From assembly GCA_966212235.1 (NCBI GenBank), contig CBIHPP010000002.1:1-64000 (forward strand): a stretch of 64,000 nt of DNA. The letters run 5' to 3'. The notes beneath the pieces are model-generated. The model was not told the origin of the DNA. It ran no database searches and was given only the letters and a program-made list of their open reading frames with translations. Shown piece by piece: positions 1 through 7,844 of the stretch (positions within the stretch are counted from its first letter, which is position 1; each line of letters begins with the position of its first letter). The position numbers were made by a program, and so were the translations under genes. Source of the stretch: Niastella sp966212235 (lineage in GTDB: Bacteria; Bacteroidota; Bacteroidia; Chitinophagales; Chitinophagaceae).

Positions 1-50
1 CACGTACGGTTCTCTGAGAACTTAGAGTTGAAATACTCTGATTTACTCGT
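1..50 (+). mobile_element. 3' end of a group II intron (second half of domain V plus domain VI)
   Basis: The first 13 bases, CACGTACGGTTCT, match the descending strand of bacterial group II intron domain V, which typically ends GCACGTACGGTTC. They are followed at 22-40 by a small hairpin (AGAGT, loop TGAAAT, ACTCT) and then TTTACTCGT, which resembles domain VI and the usual CTACTCG-type 3' terminus. The catalytic part of domain V and any reverse transcriptase gene would lie left of the window. The exact 3' splice position, about base 50, is a guess. Recognition is from memory of intron 3' ends, with no covariance search. Confidence 0.6.
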
Positions 51-167
51 TGATTAATGAATAGCCCGTTTTAATCCAATATCTCTACATGCACATTGTG
101 CTGTAGTTACATGAGATTCGGCACGAAATAGACCAACTTTAGTTTTAGGAAAGGCGATGACTAGAGC

Positions 168-200
168 GCCGGGCTGCCCTCAGGGCCCGGCAATTTTTCC
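168..200 (+). terminator. GC-rich hairpin with short T tract
   Basis: GCCGGGC at 168-174 pairs perfectly with GCCCGGC at 185-191 around a 10-nt loop, and is followed by AATTTTT. It looks like an intrinsic terminator for something transcribed from the left, or the insertion context of the intron. Confidence 0.45.
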
Positions 201-294
201 AAACTTTGTACGCTTTTAAAATCCACCAATCCCTAAGCCCTTTTTTAAATGCTAATAACTTTTTTTTCATAATCATGTAGCAGTAAATACTGAC

Positions 295-328
295 CTCCGG
301 GCTTTCTAGCCTGGAGTTTTTTTTTCTT
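295..328 (+). terminator. Rho-independent terminator
   Basis: A 9-bp stem (295-303 with 308-316, one G-U pair) with loop TTCT is followed directly by nine T residues. It separates whatever lies to the left from the glycosidase genes. The gap 51-415 otherwise shows no open reading frame that I can support. Confidence 0.65.
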
Positions 329-330
329 CG

Positions 331-357
331 ACCGCCGAAGTTTCAGCGTAGGCGGTA
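331..357. repeat. Palindromic intergenic element (ACCGCC...GGCGGT)
   Basis: ACCGCC at 331-336 and GGCGGT at 351-356 form an inverted repeat just upstream of the GH92 gene. Similar CCGCC-4nt-GGCGG elements recur at 4214-4227, 9181-9194 and 63768-63781. Confidence 0.45.
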
Positions 358-415
358 GTGATTCAGCCTATATTTATATAACAATGAAGGTGATCACTAA
401 ATAACTAACAATTGA

Positions 416-2698
416 ATGCAAAAGTTACTATTATACATTCTGGTCTCCGGTTTAACACTCAGTGTGAATAGCCAGAACCTTGTGCAATATGTGCAACCCT
501 TATCGGGTACAGCGCCTTCTACTACCATGGCCGCACAAAAACACAGCGAGGCTGGCTCCGAAAAAAATGCCAATACCATTCCGGCAGTTGGCCTGCCATT
601 TGGTATGACGCAATGGACGCCGCAAACAAGAACGACCGAGACAAAATGTATTCCACCTTATTTTTATAAAGACAGCCTGATCAATGGTTTTCGGGGTACG
701 CACTGGATCAGCGGCTCCTGCATGCAGGATTACGGAAGTGTCACTATTATGCCGGTAACCGGCGCCTTGCGAACAACCGGTTATGCAACGCCGTTCTCAC
801 ATCAGCAGGAGATCACTACGCCTGCTTATTATAAAGTTGATTTACCCGCTTATCATTGCACGACAGAAATAACGGCCACCACCCGTTGCGGTATGATGCA
901 GTTTACCCTGCAGCAGGATGATAGTTTATACCTGCTGGTTATGCCCAACAGCGACCGCGGTGAAGGCGCCCTGCATATTGACGCAGCCAGGGGTGAAGTA
1001 TGGGGTTATAACCCGGTGCATCGTATTTACCAGGGCTGGGGTAACAAGGCCGGTTTCAACGGTTATTTCTTTATACAATTTGAAAAAGTACCGTTGCGTT
1101 CCGGTACGTTCAGTGAAGCTGCCGTGTTTACAACCGACAGCGTTATTAACAATCAAAAGAACATCGGTGTATTTGCCGGGTTTAAATTACAGAAAGGAGA
1201 GCAGCTGCGTGTACGAATCGGTACTTCTTTCAGCAACGTCAATGAAGCAAAAAAGAACCTGCGCGCAGAAATTACCACCTGGAATTTTGAAACCATTAGG
1301 GCAATGGCCAATCAAAGCTGGCAACAGGCCCTTTCACAGATACAGGTGCAAGGCAGTAATGAAAAGGATAAACGCATTTTTTATACAGCTATGTACCATG
1401 CATTACAACATCCACGCTTGTTTAGTGATGTAGATGGAACGTATCCGCCTTTTGCCGGTGGCTGGCAGTTAAAAAAATTACCGGACGGACAGTACTACGA
1501 TGATTTTTCCATGTGGGATATTTACCGCGCCCAATTACCCTTGTTACAGATATTGCAACCGGCGCGTGTAAATCAGTTTGTATCGTCTATGATATTAAAA
1601 GGGGAGCAGGGCGGCTGGCTGCCCATTTTCCCGTGCTGGAACAGTTTTACCGCCGCCATGGTGGGCGATCATGTAACGGCTTTCATTGCATCGTCCTGGG
1701 CCAAGGGCATCAGGAATTATGATGTGGCTGCTGCTTACCGCCTCATGCGGCAGAATGCATTTGATAGTCCCAATAAGGAAGATTATGTAAATGGTAAAGG
1801 CCGAAGAGCATTGTCATCGTATTTGCAATATGGTTATATTCCTATGGAAGACAGTGTGCCGGAAGCTTTTCATAAAAAAGAACAGGTGAGCCGTACCCTG
1901 GAATATGCCTATGATGATTATGCCTTATCGGTTGTAGCCAAAGGGTTGAATAAAATGGATGATTATAAGGAATTGAGTAAGCGTGCATTGAATTACAAAA
2001 ACGTATTCGACGCCAGGGTGGGTTTGGTACGCGGGAAATACAGTGATGGCCGCTGGTACGAACCCTTTAATGCCGATAAACGCGAGCCTTATATCACCGA
2101 AGGCACTCCACGTCAGTATACTTTTTATGTACCGCACGATGTGCCCGGATTGGCCAGTTTGATGGGTGGGGACAAGGCATTGGAAAATTCGCTGGATACC
2201 TTGTTTGCAAAAAATGAATACTGGCACGGGAATGAACCGGGGCATCAGATCCCGTTTATGTACAACTATACCGCTTCGCCCTGGAAAACGCAACAGACGG
2301 TACGTAACATTTTGAATGAAGAATACAGCGACGGACCTGGCGGATTAAGTGGTAATGACGATGCAGGTCAAATGAGCGCCTGGTATGTATTTGCAGCCAT
2401 CGGGTTATATCCTGTTGACCCGGTTTCGGGTGAGCATATCCTTTGTTCCCCCATCTTCGACAGAGTATCGTTGCAATTTCCGGGCAATAAAAAACTGGAC
2501 CTCGTGTGTCACAGGAAATCAACCGGCGATTTATACATTAAACAGATCCATTTGAATGGCAAACCCTATAAAAAGAATTTTATTTCTTATTCCGATATTA
2601 TGAAAGGCGGTGTGCTGGACATTTATTTACAGGAACAGCCATCTGCCTGGGGCGCGGCGCCAGTCGCCCGCCCATCAGGATTAACCCTTAAAAAATAA
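416..2698 (+). CDS. GH92 family alpha-mannosidase, secreted
   Basis: Predicted exo-alpha-mannosidase of glycoside hydrolase family 92, a calcium-dependent family that trims mannose from N-glycans or mannans in the periplasm or at the cell surface. The 760-residue product starts with a signal peptide (about residues 1-20, ending near VNSQN), and its length fits the family. Family motifs seen include the N-terminal PAVGLPFGMTQWTPQT stretch, FPCWNSFTAAMVGDH in the centre, HGNEPGHQIPFMYNY around Glu607 (expected catalytic acid region) and LSGNDDAGQMSAWYVF with Asp648/Asp649 (expected base region). The ATG at 416 is chosen because it gives the signal peptide directly. The next gene begins 21 bp after the stop, so the two are probably cotranscribed. 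No SusC/SusD pair is visible in the window, so the substrate cannot be inferred from context. Confidence 0.9.
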   Translation: MQKLLLYILVSGLTLSVNSQNLVQYVQPLSGTAPSTTMAAQKHSEAGSEKNANTIPAVGLPFGMTQWTPQTRTTETKCIPPYFYKDSLINGFRGTHWISGSCMQDYGSVTIMPVTGALRTTGYATPFSHQQEITTPAYYKVDLPAYHCTTEITATTRCGMMQFTLQQDDSLYLLVMPNSDRGEGALHIDAARGEVWGYNPVHRIYQGWGNKAGFNGYFFIQFEKVPLRSGTFSEAAVFTTDSVINNQKNIGVFAGFKLQKGEQLRVRIGTSFSNVNEAKKNLRAEITTWNFETIRAMANQSWQQALSQIQVQGSNEKDKRIFYTAMYHALQHPRLFSDVDGTYPPFAGGWQLKKLPDGQYYDDFSMWDIYRAQLPLLQILQPARVNQFVSSMILKGEQGGWLPIFPCWNSFTAAMVGDHVTAFIASSWAKGIRNYDVAAAYRLMRQNAFDSPNKEDYVNGKGRRALSSYLQYGYIPMEDSVPEAFHKKEQVSRTLEYAYDDYALSVVAKGLNKMDDYKELSKRALNYKNVFDARVGLVRGKYSDGRWYEPFNADKREPYITEGTPRQYTFYVPHDVPGLASLMGGDKALENSLDTLFAKNEYWHGNEPGHQIPFMYNYTASPWKTQQTVRNILNEEYSDGPGGLSGNDDAGQMSAWYVFAAIGLYPVDPVSGEHILCSPIFDRVSLQFPGNKKLDLVCHRKSTGDLYIKQIHLNGKPYKKNFISYSDIMKGGVLDIYLQEQPSAWGAAPVARPSGLTLKK

Positions 2699-2719
2699 TC
2701 AACACCTAAACAATCCCGA

Positions 2720-4171
2720 ATGATACAAAAATTGATGGTTGCCGGAATGGCATTGCTAATGACAGTAACCGGTTCCGCACAACAGATATATAACGTAATG
2801 ACATTTGGTGCCAAAGGCGATGGTAAAACAAATGATGCACCGGCTATTCAGAAAGCCATAGACGCCTGTTCAAAAAGCGGGAGCGGTCGCGTGTTGTTTC
2901 CTGCCGGCCATGTTTTTATGGCCAGTCCGTTTAATTTGAAATCGGACATCGATCTCCATGTAGAGGCCGGCGCGAAATTGCTTGCCAATCCCAATGAAAA
3001 TGTTTACTCCAACAGCGCTTTCCGGCAAAACCCTGGTGAAGGCACCATCTGGATCGGCGGTGAGAACATTAAAAACATAACGATCAGCGGCCAGGGTGAA
3101 ATTGATGGTAATGGCATTTCCTTTATGGGTAAGGAACTGGATGATTCCTATGAATTAAAACCATTCACTGTACTTGATCCGCGCCCGCATGTACTCACCA
3201 TCGTAAACGGTAAGAACATTCGCATAAAAGATATACATATCGGTAACTCCGCTTACTGGACGATTCACCTCGCCGGTTGTAATGATGTGGTAATTTCCGG
3301 TATTACTTTACTCAATTCTCTGAAAGTGCGCAATGGCGATGGCATCGATTTAGACCATACCAAAAACGTAACCATCAGCGATTGCCGCATTGAAAGCGGG
3401 GACGATTGTATCTGTTTAAAGAACAGAAGAGAATATGCGGAATTTGGCAATTGTGAGAACATTACGGTGAACAATTGTACCATGACGTCGAGAAGCTGCG
3501 CCATCAAGCTCGGTTCTGAAAATGTAGACACCATCCGGCGGGTAGTTTTCAATAATTGTATCATTAAGAACAGCAACCGCGGACTGGGTATTCAAAACCG
3601 CGATGAAGGCGTGGTGCATGATGTGCTCTTTTCAAACATCACCATCGAAAGCCATTTGTTCTCCGATTTTTGGTGGGGCAAGGCGGAACCCATATATGTG
3701 ACCGCTTATCGCCGGGCAAGGATCAGTCACAAAGATGCCAACTGGCGTTTTCCCAAAGACGCCACCGTAGGCAGGGTAGGGCAGGTATACAATATTACTT
3801 TCAGCAAAATCAAATGTACCAGTGAGAATGGTATTTATGTAAGCGGAGAGTCAGCCGATAAAATTGCCAACATCAATTTTGAGGATGTAGAAGTGCTGAT
3901 CAATAAATCTACCAGTTTCCCCGGTGGCCAGTACGACCGCCGTCCGGCGGATGTGGAAGGCTTTATAAAAGGACGCACCTCCGGGTTTTATATTGACAAG
4001 GCGCAGCGCATCAGCCTGCGTAACTGTTCGGTACAATGGGGCGCTAACCGCCCGGAATATTTCGCTCATGCCGCGGAAGCGCATGGTGTTGACAGTTTTT
4101 CTGTAAACAACCTGCAGGGCGGGGCCGCTTTTCCCGACAAATTAAAACCAGTGCTCGAAGAAGTGAAATAA
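2720..4171 (+). CDS. GH28 family glycoside hydrolase (polygalacturonase-like), secreted
   Basis: A right-handed parallel beta-helix protein of glycoside hydrolase family 28, 483 residues with a signal peptide (about 1-20). The N-terminus has the usual FGAKGDGKTNDAPAIQKAID block. The catalytic aspartates are present: NGDGID (Asn205, Asp207, Asp210) and GDDC (Asp228, Asp229). The other two family signatures deviate: the usual GHG stretch reads SRSCAIK (257-263) with no histidine, and the usual RIK reads RGLGIQ (287-292). This suggests a GH28 subgroup other than classic polygalacturonase, perhaps acting on rhamnogalacturonan or another uronic polymer. It follows the GH92 gene by 21 bp and is closed by a strong hairpin at 4199, so the two form a short operon. 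Confidence 0.88.
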   Translation: MIQKLMVAGMALLMTVTGSAQQIYNVMTFGAKGDGKTNDAPAIQKAIDACSKSGSGRVLFPAGHVFMASPFNLKSDIDLHVEAGAKLLANPNENVYSNSAFRQNPGEGTIWIGGENIKNITISGQGEIDGNGISFMGKELDDSYELKPFTVLDPRPHVLTIVNGKNIRIKDIHIGNSAYWTIHLAGCNDVVISGITLLNSLKVRNGDGIDLDHTKNVTISDCRIESGDDCICLKNRREYAEFGNCENITVNNCTMTSRSCAIKLGSENVDTIRRVVFNNCIIKNSNRGLGIQNRDEGVVHDVLFSNITIESHLFSDFWWGKAEPIYVTAYRRARISHKDANWRFPKDATVGRVGQVYNITFSKIKCTSENGIYVSGESADKIANINFEDVEVLINKSTSFPGGQYDRRPADVEGFIKGRTSGFYIDKAQRISLRNCSVQWGANRPEYFAHAAEAHGVDSFSVNNLQGGAAFPDKLKPVLEEVK

Positions 4172-4198
4172 CCCAATTGCAATAAAAGCCCGTATTTT

Positions 4199-4246
4199 CA
4201 AAATGCCCGGTTTCCGCCAGTAGGCGGAAGCCGGGCATTTTGGTTT
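4199..4246. terminator. Long inverted-repeat terminator after the glycosidase pair
   Basis: A 20-bp stem (4199-4218 with 4223-4242, one G-U pair) with loop AGTA, followed by GTTTT on the plus strand and preceded by A/T-rich sequence on the other side. The core CCGCC-AGTA-GGCGG is one of the recurrent palindromes of this window. Confidence 0.75.
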
Positions 4247-4389
4247 TGCTTTTGGTTTGAAGCTTGCAGCCTGGAGCTTGTGGCTTTTCTTCTTGCCTTT
4301 GTTAACATTCTTTTGGCTGAAAATCCTCTTTTTGTCTTTATTTTCGCCACGATCAATTTGCAAATTTGAGAACCCTACAACTTCATTCT

Positions 4390-5031
4390 ATGCGATCTTT
4401 TTTATGCCTGTGTTTACTGGGCCTGCATATTGCTGCCCTGGCGCAGGATGAATCCCTGCCCGACCTTCGTAACAAAAGAGAAAGCTTTGTAAAATATCCC
4501 AAAGGAGAGATCCGCGATGACCTGGCCACATTTACCATTGGCGGTATCGATGAGCGTATTGGGAAAAAACCGCTCGAAAAATTACCGGCTACCGATTACA
4601 ATTTGCGTTCAATAACATTTGAAGGCCCCAAAGTGAAAGTTGTTATTACAAGCGGAACTTTTGAGGCTTCCAAACACAAACTCTTCTATTACTACGATAA
4701 AAAGTATTTAGTCAAAATAGATGGGAAGCCTTATTATGGCGATTATGGTACGGTTCCTACAACAACGATTGCTTCGGTTAATGTTATAATTAATAACAAG
4801 GATACCGTGTCTGTTCCACCGGCTGCTTTTGCCGATCTGTTCCATCCTGAATTCACCTATACAGATGGCGGAACAATACGTACACATAATGCCGTTTTCC
4901 TTTCGGCCGACAAGCACAGGATGTACATCTATATGGTGAACGCGGAAGCCATTGGTAAATATGAAGTAACCTGGATTTTGCAGGATAATAAATATGTAGG
5001 ACGTGTTATTGATTCGGGTATCATGAAATAA
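4390..5031 (+). CDS. Secreted protein of unknown function
   Basis: I do not recognise this family. The 213-residue product has a clear signal peptide, MRSFLCLCLLGLHIAALAQ, predicted to be cleaved before DESLP. The mature part is beta-rich, without cysteines or recognisable catalytic motifs. The ATG at 4390 is preferred over an in-frame TTG at 4366 because it begins the signal peptide. A possible minus-7 element TATTTTCG lies at 4339-4346, giving a leader of about 40 nt. The gene is flanked by terminators (4199 and 5241), so it appears monocistronic. Confidence 0.7.
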   Translation: MRSFLCLCLLGLHIAALAQDESLPDLRNKRESFVKYPKGEIRDDLATFTIGGIDERIGKKPLEKLPATDYNLRSITFEGPKVKVVITSGTFEASKHKLFYYYDKKYLVKIDGKPYYGDYGTVPTTTIASVNVIINNKDTVSVPPAAFADLFHPEFTYTDGGTIRTHNAVFLSADKHRMYIYMVNAEAIGKYEVTWILQDNKYVGRVIDSGIMK

Positions 5032-5240
5032 ACAGTTCTTTACAACCGGCGTATCCGGGAATTCCTTTTCCAGGAGAAAAGGAGCGCTATTGTGGTTTAT
5101 TAATAGGTATAAACAACACATTGTCAGATTGAAAGCGCCTGAAAATCTCACTAAAAAAAATAATTTTCGCCGGCAAACAATTTACGAAGCACGAACACCG
5201 TTAGTATATCGGTTTTTCATAGGATATTGGATTTTTAACA
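5032..5240 (+). other. Intergenic region, possible long 3' UTR or small RNA
   Basis: About 210 bases separate the stop of the secreted protein from the terminator at 5241. I see no convincing coding frame. The sequence TAATTTTC near 5159 is a weak minus-7-like match, so a roughly 100-nt independent transcript ending at the terminator is possible but unproven. Confidence 0.3.
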
Positions 5241-5270
5241 GGCCTGGGTTTCTACCCGGGCCTTCTTTAT
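5241..5270 (+). terminator. Rho-independent terminator
   Basis: GGCCTGGGT (5241-5249) pairs with ACCCGGGCC (5254-5262), with one G-U pair and loop TTCT, followed by TTCTTTAT. The hairpin shares the 9-bp stem and TTCT loop design of the terminator at 295. Confidence 0.7.
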
Positions 5271-5414
5271 GTTAATAACAGCTTTCCCGACCAAAAATGT
5301 AGAATTTTAGCAACAATACGATCCGCCCCGTTGTAAAACTTTCAAAAGGGGGTAGAAAATACAATCCCTACAGGTAAGCATGGTTTTTTCCTTATAAAAA
5401 GCAAACCTGTAAGT

Positions 5415-6368
5415 ATGAACTGGGTGGATATCTTATTATTGTTAATAGTCGCTTACGGCATTTATGATGGTTGGCAAAAAGGATTTATCATGGAGCTGTT
5501 GTATCTGCTGGGATTGGTCGTGAGCATTGCGGCTACCTTTTTATTATATCCTTACCCTACTATTTTTATCAACAAATACATTCCCTCCTTAGGTTCCTGG
5601 GCATTACCCTTTGCTTTTATTGTTACTTATGTCTTAATGCGGGTGTTGACAAACTTATTAACCAATAAAACATTACACAACATTCCGGTGAATGCCCATG
5701 GCCGCTGGGATAACAAATTCCTCGGTATTCTACCCGGTTTTTTTAATGGAGTTGCCCATGCAGTAATTATGGCGGCCCTGTTGCTGGCGCTGCCGATCAG
5801 TAATAACATCTCCAATAAAACACGCGAAAGCCGCTTTGTGGTAATTTTATCGGTTCCCGCCGAATGGATAGAAACAAAATTGTCGCTGGTATTTGATGAG
5901 GTAGAAAGAACGATGAACCGGTTAACGGTAAAACCCGGTTCAAATGAAACGGTGATACTTCCTTTTAAGGTAATTGCACCACCATCGCGGGCCGATCTGG
6001 AAGCAAGAATGCTAAGCTGGGTGAACGCAGAACGAATAAAAGCAGGATTGAATACGCTGAAAGCCGATCCGGAATTAACAAATGTGGGTCGCAAGCATTC
6101 GGTAGATATGTTCCGGCAAGGCTACTTTTCGCATGTATCTCCCGATGGCAAAGGGCCGTTCGATCGTATGCGTAATGACAACGTTAAATTTACCAATGCA
6201 GGTGAGAACATTGCCCTGGCGCCTACACTGGATATTGCACATAGTGGATTAATGCATTCACCGGGTCATAGAGCCAATATCCTGCGACCCGAATTTGGCC
6301 GCCTCGGCATTGGCATCGTAGATGGTGGAAAATACGGATTGATGATCTCGCAGGAGTTTCGCAACTAA
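5415..6368 (+). CDS. CvpA family membrane protein fused to a CAP (SCP/PR1) domain
   Basis: A 317-residue fusion. Residues about 1-165 are a CvpA-like (colicin V production) membrane domain with four hydrophobic segments near 5-22, 30-50, 62-85 and 105-128. Residues about 198-315 are a CAP domain with the expected residues: His in YFSHVSPDGKGPF, Glu in AGENIAL and His in SPGHRANILRPEFG. CAP domains in bacteria are extracytoplasmic, so the C-terminal half probably faces the periplasm. Function of either half is poorly defined; CvpA proteins have been linked to envelope homeostasis. The ATG at 5415 begins the conserved WVDI start of CvpA proteins. An upstream inverted repeat (TACAGGT near 5369, ACCTGTA near 5405) overlaps the ribosome-binding region. 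Confidence 0.85.
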   Translation: MNWVDILLLLIVAYGIYDGWQKGFIMELLYLLGLVVSIAATFLLYPYPTIFINKYIPSLGSWALPFAFIVTYVLMRVLTNLLTNKTLHNIPVNAHGRWDNKFLGILPGFFNGVAHAVIMAALLLALPISNNISNKTRESRFVVILSVPAEWIETKLSLVFDEVERTMNRLTVKPGSNETVILPFKVIAPPSRADLEARMLSWVNAERIKAGLNTLKADPELTNVGRKHSVDMFRQGYFSHVSPDGKGPFDRMRNDNVKFTNAGENIALAPTLDIAHSGLMHSPGHRANILRPEFGRLGIGIVDGGKYGLMISQEFRN

Positions 6369-6376
6369 GCTAGTAG

Positions 6377-6544
6377 TTACTTTCTCCCAAACAACTTACT
6401 GATCACAAAGAATATCAGGGCGATTACGCCTACCACTAAAATGATTCCCCACCACATTCCGGCTTTAAAGATGGTTTCAATAGCAGCGCAACTACCATAA
6501 AACATGGTCATCAGCAAGAAGATAAATCCGTAATACTTTTTCAT
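6377..6544 (-). CDS. Small membrane lipoprotein, 55 residues
   Basis: Reading the minus strand from ATG at 6544 to TAA at 6377 gives a 55-residue protein. It begins MKKYYGFIFLLMTMFYGSCA, with a lipobox-like GSC (Cys19), and has a second hydrophobic segment WWGIILVVGVIALIFFVISK before a basic C-terminus (LFGRK). Comparable short proteins with a C-terminal GMWWG plus transmembrane helix are common in Chitinophagia. Their function is unknown and they are sometimes mislabelled as phosphatidate cytidylyltransferase. The stop is 8 bases from the convergent stop of the CvpA-CAP gene. A weak minus-7 element (TACTTTTA on the minus strand, near 6569) lies upstream. Confidence 0.7.
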   Translation of the reverse strand: MKKYYGFIFLLMTMFYGSCAAIETIFKAGMWWGIILVVGVIALIFFVISKLFGRK

Positions 6545-6649
6545 ATGTCCTGTTTTGCCATTACTATCTAAAAGTACATGCCTTTTGTAACTGCTTGTAT
6601 TTCATTGCATTTTGAGGCTTTTGTGTGGAATTAATTGCCCGAATACGCT

Positions 6650-6779
6650 AAACGCTCAAGGTCAAGGGTTCAAGCTCCAGGGCTCAGGATTCAAGGCTGA
6701 ACTGCATTTTCTCGTTGCCTTGTACCTTGTTGTCTTGTACCTTGTGTTGTCTTGTGCCTTGTTGCCTTTCTTTATGCCT
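6650..6779. repeat. Degenerate low-complexity CCTTG/CAAGG spacer
   Basis: Repeated words such as TTGTACCTTG, TTGTGCCTTG and CTCAAGG fill the gap between the small lipoprotein and proB. This reads as intergenic repeat expansion rather than coding sequence. The open frame through it is best ignored because the proB promoter lies at its right end. Confidence 0.5.
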
Positions 6780-6796
6780 TTTTCAACTTATTTTTG
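6762..6796 (+). promoter_or_regulatory. Bacteroidota-type promoter of proBA
   Basis: TATTTTTG at 6789-6796 is an exact TAnnTTTG minus-7 element. A TTG lies 24 bases upstream (6762-6764), slightly longer than the usual 19-21. The element ends four bases before the proB ATG, so the transcript would be leaderless or nearly so. Confidence 0.6.
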
Positions 6797-6800
6797 CGCC

Positions 6801-7835
6801 ATGCAAAAACCGGTTATAGTAATTAAGCTTGGCACAGCAGTCATAACCAATAGCGAAGGAGTAATAAGTACGACCATTATAAAAAAAGTAGCGGCCGGAA
6901 TTGCCGAATTAGCTGCTACACATCGTGTTGTATTGGTATCGAGCGGAGCGGTAGGCAGCGGTAAAGTGTTTATTCAAAATTATAAAGGCAGTATTACCGA
7001 ACGCAAAGCTGCCGCAGCAGTAGGCAATCCCCTGTTGATCCAATTATACCAGAAACATTTTTCGAAATACGATATTCCTGTAGCACAGGCTTTGTGCGAA
7101 CGCCATCACTTTTCAAACCGTTTTCAATTCGTTCAATTAAAGGAGACTTTTGAAGCCTTCTGGCAGAACGGCATTGTGCCCATCGTTAATGAAAACGACC
7201 TGGTGAGTAATGTGGAGTTGAAATTCTCCGATAACGACGAACTGGCTACCCTCATAGCAGTGGGGTTTGATGCAGAAACCCTTATTATTTGTACCTCCGT
7301 TGGCGGATTTATGGATGATGCAAAAAACATCATTCCCCGGGTTGAAAAGATCGACAGCAAGGTCATGGGCTATGTGCAAACCGGTAAAAGCAGCCTCGGA
7401 TTGGGCGGCATGACTTCCAAGCTTACCTTTACCCGGCTGGCTACTTCATTGGGCATACAGGTAATCATTTGCGGACTGAATGGAAAAGCGCCGTTTGCCG
7501 AAGCATTGACCGGTGAAAATGGAACTACCTTTGTATCGCAAGCTTCCAATTTAAAAACCCGGCAGAAATGGCTGGCCAGCGGTTCCATTACTTTGGGCAC
7601 TATTCTGGTTGACAAAGGCGCGGTAAAAGCCTTGCGGCAACGCCGGAGTTTGCTTACGGTAGGTGTTACCAATGTGCAGGGAAAATTTGCAGCGGGTGAA
7701 GTAGTGCAAATAAAAGATGAAGAAGAGAACATCATCGGCGTTGCCAAAGTAAAACTCGATACGGCTGCCATTCGCGACGGTATCTCGCAAAAGAATGTAC
7801 TGGCAGCGCATGCTGATGATATTGTAATTTTTTAA
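6801..7835 (+). CDS. proB: Glutamate 5-kinase
   Basis: Catalyses ATP-dependent phosphorylation of L-glutamate to gamma-glutamyl phosphate, the first step of proline synthesis, in the cytoplasm. The product of 344 residues has the amino-acid kinase fold: VIVIKLGTAVITN at the start, VLVSSGAVGSGK, NENDLVSNVELKFSDNDELA (substrate site) and LGLGGMTSKL (nucleotide side). A C-terminal PUA-like domain follows (about 265-340, including LRQRRSLLTVGVTNVQG). The start at 6801 is chosen because conserved sequence begins there and a minus-7 element lies immediately upstream; a longer frame from 6612 would read through the promoter and low-complexity DNA. proA follows after 9 bp. Confidence 0.95.
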   Translation: MQKPVIVIKLGTAVITNSEGVISTTIIKKVAAGIAELAATHRVVLVSSGAVGSGKVFIQNYKGSITERKAAAAVGNPLLIQLYQKHFSKYDIPVAQALCERHHFSNRFQFVQLKETFEAFWQNGIVPIVNENDLVSNVELKFSDNDELATLIAVGFDAETLIICTSVGGFMDDAKNIIPRVEKIDSKVMGYVQTGKSSLGLGGMTSKLTFTRLATSLGIQVIICGLNGKAPFAEALTGENGTTFVSQASNLKTRQKWLASGSITLGTILVDKGAVKALRQRRSLLTVGVTNVQGKFAAGEVVQIKDEEENIIGVAKVKLDTAAIRDGISQKNVLAAHADDIVIF

Positions 7836-7844
7836 AAAGGCCTG

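Noticed and set aside
6612..6800. N-terminal extension of ProB by 63 residues
   Set aside because: The extension is translated low-complexity spacer and passes through the promoter; conserved sequence starts at 6801.
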